From Calditrichota bacterium (GTDB taxonomy: Bacteria > Electryoneota > RPQS01), in assembly GCA_020057985.1 (NCBI GenBank), contig JAGVEU010000137.1, positions 1 to 8,094 of the forward strand: a DNA stretch of 8,094 nucleotides. Direction: 5' to 3'. Each line of letters opens with the position of its first letter. Positions within the stretch are counted from its first letter, which is position 1. This document shows positions 1 to 6,421 of this stretch, piece by piece. A model generated the notes under the pieces. It saw nothing but the letters and a program-made list of their open reading frames with translations, did not search any database and was not told where the DNA came from. Both the position numbers and the translations under genes were made by a program.

Positions 1-868
1 ATGCATCTTCAATCGTTTGCATGGAACTGACGCGGTCTATCACTCCTGCAGAAATATATTGCGATCCCCAAGCCACGCCAATGGTGTCTCCGGTTGTCAT
101 GCCGCAGATAATCCCCATTGTTTGCGTTCCATGCCCGTTGAAATCGGTTGGAAATGTTGTGTGAGTAACCGGATCGTACCAACAGGACCATGATGGGTAT
201 CCATAGCTACCGCGCCACCGTCCGGCAAGCGCTGGATGAAGTCCATTGACACCCGTATCGAGATGCGAAACCAGTACTCCAGCACCGGTGATGCCAAGCT
301 GCCAGACCTCCGGCGCACGAATCGTCCGCAGCCCATTCTCAGTACTACGCTCACCATTGTTATCCCACGCATTCCCATCCTCTTTGCCGACATCTTGTGG
401 ACTGGGATTGTCAATGATCTCAATCGGATAATCTTCTTCAAGACGAAAAACGCCACTAAGGCCAGCGATCTGATCAAACGCAGACAAAGTGGCCTCAACG
501 GCGATCACATTCGTGATGAAAAAAGGCCGATACCTGCGGGCTTCACCTGATTTCATGAGTTTTTCAAGCTCAGGTAATAGCGCAGACTGACTGCGAAAAG
601 ACACAGTCTGAAGTTCGCGCACTATCATTTCATGACGACGTGCTGGACGACTGTTCATCTTGTTAAGACGTTCAGTCAATCCCTTAATATCCACTTGCTC
701 ATTGAGGACTACAAACCGCTTTTCAAACTTCAAAGGTGCAGATCCCGGCGCGGCTTCGGCCTCTTCGATGGAAAGATTGCCCTGTCGAGAGCTGACAAGG
801 CAGGACAAGATTAGAAACAGCGCACTGATGCCTGTCCTAACCGACCTCGGAGAGTTACGCAAAGTCAT
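1..868 (-). CDS. Secreted subtilisin-like serine protease, bacillopeptidase F-like (MEROPS S8), N-terminal part
   Basis: Reading the minus strand from the ATG at 868-866 gives 289 uninterrupted codons that leave the window at its left edge, so this is the N-terminal part only. Residues 1-27 form a positively charged, hydrophobic export signal; Cys23 follows I-L-S, a poor lipobox, so a lipoprotein is possible but unproven. Residues about 47-165 resemble the propeptide region of bacillopeptidase F-type subtilases, including the conserved stretch FITNVIAVEATLSAF. The catalytic domain begins near VWQLGITGAGV. Asp204 lies in SHLDTGVNGLHP and His246 in DFNGHGTQTMG, the first two members of the Asp-His-Ser triad. 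The insert with WYDPV between them is typical of the bacillopeptidase F group. The catalytic Ser and oxyanion Asn must lie beyond position 1, so activity cannot be confirmed. No clear Shine-Dalgarno sits just before the start; a GGAAGG lies too far upstream. Role: extracellular or envelope proteolysis, substrate unknown. Confidence 0.9.
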   Translation of the reverse strand, partial: MTLRNSPRSVRTGISALFLILSCLVSSRQGNLSIEEAEAAPGSAPLKFEKRFVVLNEQVDIKGLTERLNKMNSRPARRHEMIVRELQTVSFRSQSALLPELEKLMKSGEARRYRPFFITNVIAVEATLSAFDQIAGLSGVFRLEEDYPIEIIDNPSPQDVGKEDGNAWDNNGERSTENGLRTIRAPEVWQLGITGAGVLVSHLDTGVNGLHPALAGRWRGSYGYPSWSCWYDPVTHTTFPTDFNGHGTQTMGIICGMTTGDTIGVAWGSQYISAGVIDRVSSMQTIEDA

Positions 869-1121
869 TATTATCAAACAGTCAAGAGCCTTCCGCAAAG
901 ACACTTAATAATTTCATCGCTTTCATGTCGCGTCTGCATAAACCGGCGCGACGGCCTTTTCGCATAAGCAAAGTAAAGATACGAAAGATAGAAGCCGATA
1001 GCCACAAAATTCCGTCGCATTATTAATAATTTATTGGTTCCTACAGGCTTGCTTTTTGGCAATTTTATCGTAACTTAGTGCTACTTATGGTTAGGAAAGC
1101 TCATTTAATCTTTTTGCCCGT
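869..1121. promoter_or_regulatory. Divergent intergenic control region between the protease and the TPR/FG-GAP gene
   Basis: These 253 bases separate two divergently transcribed genes, so promoters for both should lie here. The region is AT-rich, especially 1019-1035. On the plus strand, TTG at 1049-1051, 19 bases, then TAACTTAG at 1071-1078 resembles the Bacteroidota-type promoter (TTTG, about 19 bases, TAnnTTTG) and would leave a leader of about 35 bases. On the minus strand the direct repeat AAAGATA (975-981 and 984-990) reads as two TATCTTT boxes, which could be a -7 element for the protease, with TTTG at 1008-1005 as a distant partner. A weak hairpin (GTCGCG 927-932, CGCGAC 947-952, 14-base loop) would fall in the protease leader. 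All promoter matches are imperfect, and the sigma-factor preference of the host is unknown. Confidence 0.3.
1019..1030. repeat. Perfect 12-bp AT palindrome in the divergent intergenic region
   Basis: ATTATTAATAAT equals its own reverse complement. Its right part extends into TTAATAATTT (1023-1032), which occurs again exactly at 905-914, 118 bases away and just upstream of the protease gene. Palindrome plus direct copy could be an operator pair for a dimeric regulator, or simply AT-rich promoter DNA. Confidence 0.35.
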
Positions 1122-3827
1122 ATGAATGCCTCTCAGTCTGCCCCGCGATTCCTCCTGTGGATGGCTGCATCCCTCATATTTGCACGACTCCTGAACCCGT
1201 TAGATGGATGCGCAGAGAATCAGATCATCTCGCGCAGTCGCATTGCAAGTCGTGAACACCGATATGCAGTCGCTGTCGCAGCCATGGAGCAGTATCACCG
1301 CCAGCGACCAGATGACTCTCTTGTTTGGCGAGAGTACGCACTGCGATTGCAAGACACACACAATTATTCGGATGCAATCAATGTCTGGTCTGATTATCTG
1401 TCAAGACATACATCCGACATAGACGGTTTCAAAGCTCTCTTTCAGTGTTTGATCGAGCAAGATACCTCCGGCACAAACGGAAGGCGGCTTATTCGCGAGC
1501 GGTTCACCCTGGCCTCCCAGCTTCAGAATCGCGAGCGAGCGCTTGCACTATCTGTCATAGCGGGAAGTACTCTTGAAGATAGCGCCCTCATGCGATCCGC
1601 TCTTGATTCTCTGACACTGGAGTTCCCAAACAACCGGACTGGCTTTCAAGCTCTTGGGGAGCAGTTTTACGACGATATGACTCCGGTTTGGACGAAAGCG
1701 CGAGAGAAAATCTCGTATTGTGATCACTTCATTCGAAAATACAACAATTCCTACTGGCAGAATGAGGCATATCAGTTCTTATTGGCCGCCTACGCTGAAC
1801 TTATTTTGCGGGACTCACTGTTTTTCTTCATAGATCGTTGGCAAGCTGATGTCAAGGATTCACCGTTGCCTTTGCTGCTTGGGGCAACATGGGCTATGCG
1901 ACTGGATACTTTGCATGACAGAGCATTGAATTGGGCGCAGAAATCTCAGGACATGGTGCGTACATACGAATTTCCCACCGCGCTGGATCCCATGCAACGA
2001 GAATTTCAAACTCATCGAATGTGGATCGAATGCCGCGAAGCTTTGATATGGGCTCAATGGAAAAGTGGATTGACAGACGACGCCCTGAGGTTGTTATACC
2101 ATTCCGCAAGAGACTGTCTCTTGGACACAGAAGATGACTTCACCCTCGCGGGACTATGGACGCTTGGCGCATGGATTTACCAAAGTGACAGCAATACCGA
2201 TTCTGCGAAAGTCTGCCTTGTTCGAGCGTTGGAACTTGGAGATCGCAAGAACTACTGGTCTCAAAAGGCAGATTCTTTGCTTGGTAGCATGGGAATAGAG
2301 GATCGGCTTGATCTCGCGAGAAAACTTCTGAAATACGATGGCCCGGTGTTCACAGATGTGACTGAGCAAGTCGGTTTAGGGGGGCGCCGTGAATCGCGTG
2401 TGGCATGGGGAGACTATGATAACGACGGAGATGATGATCTTCTCTTGAGCGGAGGAGTGCTTTTTGAAAATACCGGGAAGAAGTTCGTCAATGTCTCAGA
2501 CGACGTTGGGCTTTCAGGGGGACTGAACGGCGGGGTCTGGGGTGACTGCAACGGCGACGGCTTGCTTGATATCTATGGGACCGGAAATGGAAACTGTGGA
2601 GACAAACTCTTCGTTCAACATGCGGACGGATACTTTGAGGATGTGACCGAGCGTGCCGGGATCTGCGATTCGGTTTCCTCGGAAGGAGCCGCCTGGGCAG
2701 ATGCGGACAATGACGGCGACCTTGATCTCTATGTAGCGAACTATGAGAAACCCGGAACACTTGGAAGTGGCACTCCCGACATTCTCTACTTGAACAACGG
2801 GAATGGTGTTTTTTCGCGGGCAACAGATGAGCGAGGAATGTCACCGCCGTGGGGAAAACCATTGTGCGGGCGTGGTGTGAACTGGTGCGATTTTGATAAG
2901 GACGGCGATCAAGACCTGTTCGTGAGCAACTACCGGTTGCAGGAGAATCTCTTGTTTGTGAATGATTCGAATCTCAGCCCGAAACTCAAGTGCGGATGGT
3001 TTGAGAATCGTGCTCCCCGCTATCATGTGAACGGAGAAGGACGTGACGGGTGGTTTGGTCATACAATCGGATCCGAGTGGGGCGACCTCGATAATGATGG
3101 TGATTTCGATCTGGTCTCCGCGAATTTGGCTCATCCACGATACATCGAATTCTCAAACAAGACACAGATTCTCGTGAATCCCGGTAATGGCCTTTCATTT
3201 GAAGACGAACGCGCGTCGCTCGGAGTAAAGTATGAGGAAACCCACTCGGATCCGGCTCTCGCAGATGTTAATGGAGACGGCTACCTCGATTTGTATTTCA
3301 CTTCAATTTATGAGAATCGCAGGAGTTTTCTCTATCTCTCAACGCCCGGCGAGCAAGACGCTCGCCGCTACAAAGATGTGACCTATCTTGCCGGAGTGCG
3401 CACAATGAACGGCTGGGGATGCGCATTCTCTGACTATGATAATGACGGAGACTTGGACTTGGTCGTCGGCTCTGGCTCTGGACTGCGCCTGTTTGGAAAC
3501 GATTCGCCAATCAAGCCATTTCTGAAAGTGGCCATCGAGGATGAGATCGGGAATCAGCAGGGAATCGGAGTGCGGATTGAAGTGTCACAAAAAGTGGATA
3601 GTGCAACCGACGGCAATGGGAAACGCATCTGGATACGGGAAATCCAAGGGGGAAAGGGAACCACAAGCCAGCACAGTCTCACACAACTTTTCACTGGATT
3701 CGATCCGCTGAAGCCACTTGAACTCGTGGCTTATCCCCTCGGACGCGAGCCGGTTCATTTGAAGGTGACAGAGTTCAACAGCAAAGTCACACTCATTCTT
3801 CCGGCGCAGGAAGAAATCGAGCCATAA
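1122..3827 (+). CDS. Exported TPR / FG-GAP (VCBS) seven-repeat propeller / ASPIC-UnbV protein (CRTAC1-like)
   Basis: The 901-residue product starts with a hydrophobic export signal (about residues 8-24). Residues about 40-395 are helical with TPR-like repeats, clearest around 45-110 (YAVAVAAMEQYHRQRPDD, then NYSDAINVWSDYLSRH). Residues about 405-795 carry seven calcium-loop motifs of the form Dx(D/N)xDGxxD starting at Asp431, 475, 527, 590, 655, 715 and 771, most preceded by W-G/A/C, as in FG-GAP/VCBS repeats; seven suggests a seven-bladed beta-propeller. Residues about 797-885 match the ASPIC/UnbV domain (GIGVRIEV near 814, then WIREIQGG, TTSQHS and LVAYPLGR). Such proteins are usually secreted or surface-bound and serve in binding or adhesion; the ligand is unknown. 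No C-terminal sorting domain follows. The ATG at 1122 is chosen because an in-frame TAG lies at 1092-1094 and no earlier ATG exists; the only AGGA (1093-1096) is too distant to be a good ribosome binding site. The next gene starts 4 bases after the stop. Confidence 0.9.
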   Translation: MNASQSAPRFLLWMAASLIFARLLNPLDGCAENQIISRSRIASREHRYAVAVAAMEQYHRQRPDDSLVWREYALRLQDTHNYSDAINVWSDYLSRHTSDIDGFKALFQCLIEQDTSGTNGRRLIRERFTLASQLQNRERALALSVIAGSTLEDSALMRSALDSLTLEFPNNRTGFQALGEQFYDDMTPVWTKAREKISYCDHFIRKYNNSYWQNEAYQFLLAAYAELILRDSLFFFIDRWQADVKDSPLPLLLGATWAMRLDTLHDRALNWAQKSQDMVRTYEFPTALDPMQREFQTHRMWIECREALIWAQWKSGLTDDALRLLYHSARDCLLDTEDDFTLAGLWTLGAWIYQSDSNTDSAKVCLVRALELGDRKNYWSQKADSLLGSMGIEDRLDLARKLLKYDGPVFTDVTEQVGLGGRRESRVAWGDYDNDGDDDLLLSGGVLFENTGKKFVNVSDDVGLSGGLNGGVWGDCNGDGLLDIYGTGNGNCGDKLFVQHADGYFEDVTERAGICDSVSSEGAAWADADNDGDLDLYVANYEKPGTLGSGTPDILYLNNGNGVFSRATDERGMSPPWGKPLCGRGVNWCDFDKDGDQDLFVSNYRLQENLLFVNDSNLSPKLKCGWFENRAPRYHVNGEGRDGWFGHTIGSEWGDLDNDGDFDLVSANLAHPRYIEFSNKTQILVNPGNGLSFEDERASLGVKYEETHSDPALADVNGDGYLDLYFTSIYENRRSFLYLSTPGEQDARRYKDVTYLAGVRTMNGWGCAFSDYDNDGDLDLVVGSGSGLRLFGNDSPIKPFLKVAIEDEIGNQQGIGVRIEVSQKVDSATDGNGKRIWIREIQGGKGTTSQHSLTQLFTGFDPLKPLELVAYPLGREPVHLKVTEFNSKVTLILPAQEEIEP

Positions 3828-3831
3828 GACT

Positions 3832-4836
3832 GTGAAAAAGAATCTGCTTGGCGCATTTTTCCTATGCGCTATTTCAGTATCCTCCTTTGCTCAGTCACCG
3901 CTCGACCTGTATCCGTCACTGATGGACACACTGATGGGCGGATTCTACCATGCTGCTGATTCAATCTGTGAGCGGATCGAAGTCCAGAGCCCCAATCATC
4001 CGGCTGCTTTCTACGCGCGCGCTACGGTCATCTATACGCATATATTCGATTTCGAGGACACAACCGGGCTTGGCCGGTTCACATTACTGACGAACAGATG
4101 TTCCAAGCTTGCTGATCAACTCAAGAGTTCACGACCGCAGGAAAGAGCCATTCTGTGCTATTTAAGAGGAAGCGCACTGGCGGCTCAGGGTCTAATGTTC
4201 AGACACGAAAAGAAGCTGCTGCGTGGGCTGAGATTGCTCCTATCCGTGCGGGCGGAATTTGAGGAAGCAATCAAGCTCGATAGCAAGTTCTTTGATGCAT
4301 ATCTCGGGCGCGGCGCCTATCGCCACGCGGTTGCAACCAATGCGAGTCTTCTGAGTTGGCTGCCCATTATACCCGGCAGGGAAGAGGGCTGGAAGGATCT
4401 TTGGCTGGCCGTGGATAGTTCAAGGTTTTCACGGTATCCGGCGCTGAGTGCAATCGTATGGTACGTGATTGATGAGCGGGACTTCGCTTTGGCTGACAGC
4501 ATTTGTCAGGCCGGATTGCATCGCTTTCCCAACTCGCGCAACTTCCTATGGCCCCTCCTATCCGTTCAGGTAAAACGAAAACATTGGGCGGCTGCGGAGT
4601 CAACTGCAACGGCACTGCTCACACAATTTCTTACTCATCCAGATAATAATGGATATGATGCCATCGGGCTGTACCATAGGCTGATGATCTGCGCCGATTC
4701 GCTCGGACGCCCCAAAGATGCGGAGAGGTACGCAAAAGCCTGTCTTGAAACGTATCGGACTCGTGAAGTGGCAGAGCGACGAAAGGATAAATTAATGGAC
4801 GTGGAGAAAAGACTAAGGCATGGTACTTCTCGATAG
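3832..4836 (+). CDS. Exported tetratricopeptide-like protein of unknown function
   Basis: The 334-residue product begins with GTG four bases after the upstream stop codon, so the two genes are probably one transcript. The GTG start is supported by an ideal signal peptide: MKK, a hydrophobic core to residue 17, and a likely cut at A20|Q21. The mature part is alpha-helical with degenerate TPR units: around 30-55, 140-165 (EEAIKLDSKFFDAYLGRG), 215-265 and 280-310. Between the second and third units lies a distinctive segment, LGRGAY (158-163) followed by SWLPIIPGREEGW (175-187), a pattern I associate with a conserved periplasmic TPR family in FCB-type bacteria; this is recollection, not a search result. 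The C-terminus is a charged helix (about 310-330). It ends in two tandem TAG codons. TPRs bind other proteins, so a role as partner of the upstream TPR/propeller protein is a reasonable inference. No catalytic residues are recognisable. Confidence 0.85.
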   Translation: MKKNLLGAFFLCAISVSSFAQSPLDLYPSLMDTLMGGFYHAADSICERIEVQSPNHPAAFYARATVIYTHIFDFEDTTGLGRFTLLTNRCSKLADQLKSSRPQERAILCYLRGSALAAQGLMFRHEKKLLRGLRLLLSVRAEFEEAIKLDSKFFDAYLGRGAYRHAVATNASLLSWLPIIPGREEGWKDLWLAVDSSRFSRYPALSAIVWYVIDERDFALADSICQAGLHRFPNSRNFLWPLLSVQVKRKHWAAAESTATALLTQFLTHPDNNGYDAIGLYHRLMICADSLGRPKDAERYAKACLETYRTREVAERRKDKLMDVEKRLRHGTSR

Positions 4837-4875
4837 TAGGATGCGCTCACGCTCGCCGAGCCTTGATAATACTAG

Positions 4876-4897
4876 CCAGCACCGTCCTCGGTGCTGG
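4876..4897. repeat. Perfect 9-bp inverted repeat; possible terminator or dispersed repeat
   Basis: CCAGCACCG (4876-4884) and CGGTGCTGG (4889-4897) pair perfectly around the loop TCCT, and G4875 with T4898 can add a wobble pair. It lies 40 bases after the TPR gene, where a terminator is expected, but the downstream bases TCTGCAACC are not a U-tract, so intrinsic termination is doubtful on either strand. A strong, self-contained GC hairpin in a gap like this could also be a copy of a dispersed REP-like element. Confidence 0.6.
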
Positions 4898-4963
4898 TCT
4901 GCAACCCGGCCGGAGTCGTGATCAGAACGTACTTTCAGGAAGAGCTTTTGACCGCGGCGAAGC

Positions 4964-4981
4964 TACTCAACCTCTTGAGTA
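4964..4981 (+). promoter_or_regulatory. Perfect 7-bp hairpin just upstream of the CCA enzyme start codon
   Basis: TACTCAA (4964-4970) and TTGAGTA (4975-4981) pair perfectly around CCTC, six bases before the GTG start at 4988. In mRNA this would cover the place where a ribosome binding site normally sits; as DNA it could be an operator. No Shine-Dalgarno is visible there, and the AGGAAGAG at about 4938-4945 is too far upstream. A four-codon ATG reading frame (4983-4997) overlaps the GTG. The symmetry is directly visible; a regulatory role is inference. Confidence 0.35.
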
Positions 4982-4987
4982 CATGAC

Positions 4988-6421
4988 GTGTCTATAGAGC
5001 AGAAGCAAAGATATATCCTCAAGAAATCCGACTCGAAACTCCTTTCGAGTCTGGGCGAAATTGCTGACCAAACCGGTGTCGAACTGTATGCCGTCGGTGG
5101 TTTCGTGCGCGATCGCCTGCTGGGAAAGAAGGGTCAGGATATTGATTTCACGGTGATCGGTGATGCCGTTGAGTTTGCCGGAAAAGTGGCGAAGCATTTG
5201 AAGGTACGCAAACCGGTAGTATTTCCGAAGTTCGGTACAGCCATGGTTCCGTATCGTGGCCGTAGTCTGGATTTTGTCACCGCTCGCTCGGAAGTCTACG
5301 AGCAGCATTCACGAAAGCCGGTTGTCAGCCAAGGAAGCCTGGGTGCAGATTTAGCGCGAAGAGATTTCACCGTCAACGCTCTCGCAATCAGCCTCAACCA
5401 CGATAACTTCGGTGAACTGGTGGATGATTTCCACGGACTTGACGACCTCGAGGCCAAGATTCTGCGAACCCCGCTCGATCCTGAAACCACTTTCTCTGAA
5501 GACCCGCTACGGATCCTCAGAGCGATTCGATTTTCGGCTCAACTTGAGTTCGGGATCGAACCGAAAACACTCCAAGCGCTCTCCAGAATGGCCACGCGAC
5601 TCGAGATCATTAGTCAAGAGCGAATCACCGATGAGTTCCTGAAACTTCTTGCGACTCGTCAACCTTCGATTGGACTCAAGCTCCTGTACATAACCGGTGT
5701 GCTCGACGTGATCTTTCCGGAGATAAGCAAAATGGCGGGGGTCGAACAGATCGGTCAGCATCATCATAAGGACGTATTCGAGCACACACTGATGGTGGTG
5801 GATCAGGTAGCCCTGCTTACCGATGATCCGGTGCTTAGATTTGCAGCGCTGGTGCATGACATCGCCAAACCGAAAACCAAGCGATTCGCCTCGGACTTAG
5901 GATGGACCTTTCACGGACACGAAGACGTTGGATCTCGAATGGTAAAGGGGGTTGGCAGGCGGATGAAACTTCCTGAAGAAACCACCAGCAAGCTTTCCAA
6001 GCTTACCGCTCTGCACATGCGGCCCATCAACCTGACTCATGACGGCGTAACAGATAGCGCCGTTCGAAGGCTGATTGTAGAATCTGGCGATGACTTGGAT
6101 GATCTACTCACGCTCTGCCGTGCCGACATTACTAGCGCAAACCCGAAAAAAGTCCGAAAATATCTGTCAGATTTTGAATCTCTTGAACTGAGAATTCGAG
6201 AAGTCGTTGATAAAGACAATCTTAGGGCTTTTCAGAGTCCGGTGCGCGGGGAAGAGATCATGCAGGTCTGCAACTTAAGGCCAAGTCCATTAGTCGGACA
6301 GATTAAGAAAGCTCTGGAAACCGCGATTCTGGACGGTGTGGTTCCCAATGAGCATGATCCGGTACTCGCGTATTTACATGAAATAAAACATCAATACATC
6401 GATATAGACCAACCAAAATGA
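4988..6421 (+). CDS. cca: CCA tRNA nucleotidyltransferase (class II poly(A) polymerase family) with HD domain
   Basis: The 477-residue cytoplasmic enzyme would add or repair the 3'-terminal CCA of tRNAs from CTP and ATP. The N-terminal nucleotidyltransferase domain shows GGFVRDRLLG (37-46), the metal-binding pair Asp51 and Asp53 in QDIDF, RRDFTVNAL (124-132) and EDPLRILRAIRF (171-182), all class II hallmarks. A metal-dependent HD domain follows: HHHKDVFEH ending at His266, His290-Asp291 in LVHDIAKPKTK, and FHGHED (308-313). The length fits the HD-carrying CCA enzymes common in Bacteroidota-like genomes. Sequence alone cannot exclude a poly(A) polymerase or a split A-adding or CC-adding enzyme. 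The GTG start is the only reasonable choice: an in-frame TGA lies at 4976-4978 and the protein from GTG has the expected N-terminal length. No nearby Shine-Dalgarno is seen. Its stop codon overlaps the start of the TolC-like gene (ATGA), implying co-transcription and probable translational coupling. Confidence 0.93.
   Translation: MSIEQKQRYILKKSDSKLLSSLGEIADQTGVELYAVGGFVRDRLLGKKGQDIDFTVIGDAVEFAGKVAKHLKVRKPVVFPKFGTAMVPYRGRSLDFVTARSEVYEQHSRKPVVSQGSLGADLARRDFTVNALAISLNHDNFGELVDDFHGLDDLEAKILRTPLDPETTFSEDPLRILRAIRFSAQLEFGIEPKTLQALSRMATRLEIISQERITDEFLKLLATRQPSIGLKLLYITGVLDVIFPEISKMAGVEQIGQHHHKDVFEHTLMVVDQVALLTDDPVLRFAALVHDIAKPKTKRFASDLGWTFHGHEDVGSRMVKGVGRRMKLPEETTSKLSKLTALHMRPINLTHDGVTDSAVRRLIVESGDDLDDLLTLCRADITSANPKKVRKYLSDFESLELRIREVVDKDNLRAFQSPVRGEEIMQVCNLRPSPLVGQIKKALETAILDGVVPNEHDPVLAYLHEIKHQYIDIDQPK

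Larger units (their letters stand above)
4837..4987 (+). other. Intergenic gap between the two gene pairs, with two hairpins
   Basis: These 151 bases end the first gene pair and lead into the CCA enzyme gene. They contain a strong 9-bp hairpin at 4876-4897, the palindrome CCGGCCGG near 4906-4913, and a 7-bp hairpin at 4964-4981 next to the next start codon. No convincing promoter was found: TTGACC at 4948-4953 lacks a matching -10 box at normal spacing. No open reading frame here is credible. Confidence 0.5.

Noticed and set aside
97..498. Minus-strand 133-codon reading frame
   Set aside because: It is out of frame with the protease, which is continuous over the same bases on the same strand and shows clear subtilase motifs.
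236..550. Plus-strand 104-codon reading frame
   Set aside because: Antisense shadow of the protease gene, with no recognisable domain or start context.
2488..2862. Minus-strand 124-codon reading frame rich in Arg, His and Ser
   Set aside because: Antisense to the repeated calcium-loop codons of the propeller gene; the composition is a by-product of those repeats.
2412..3458. Repetitive DNA within the propeller gene
   Set aside because: The repetition is at the protein motif level; the nucleotide sequences of the loops have diverged and show no tandem DNA repeat.
4967..5308. Minus-strand 113-codon reading frame across the cca start
   Set aside because: Antisense to conserved nucleotidyltransferase motifs; no supporting features.
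5507..5857. Minus-strand 116-codon reading frame inside cca
   Set aside because: Antisense to the conserved EDPLRILRAIRF and HD-domain region, no independent evidence.
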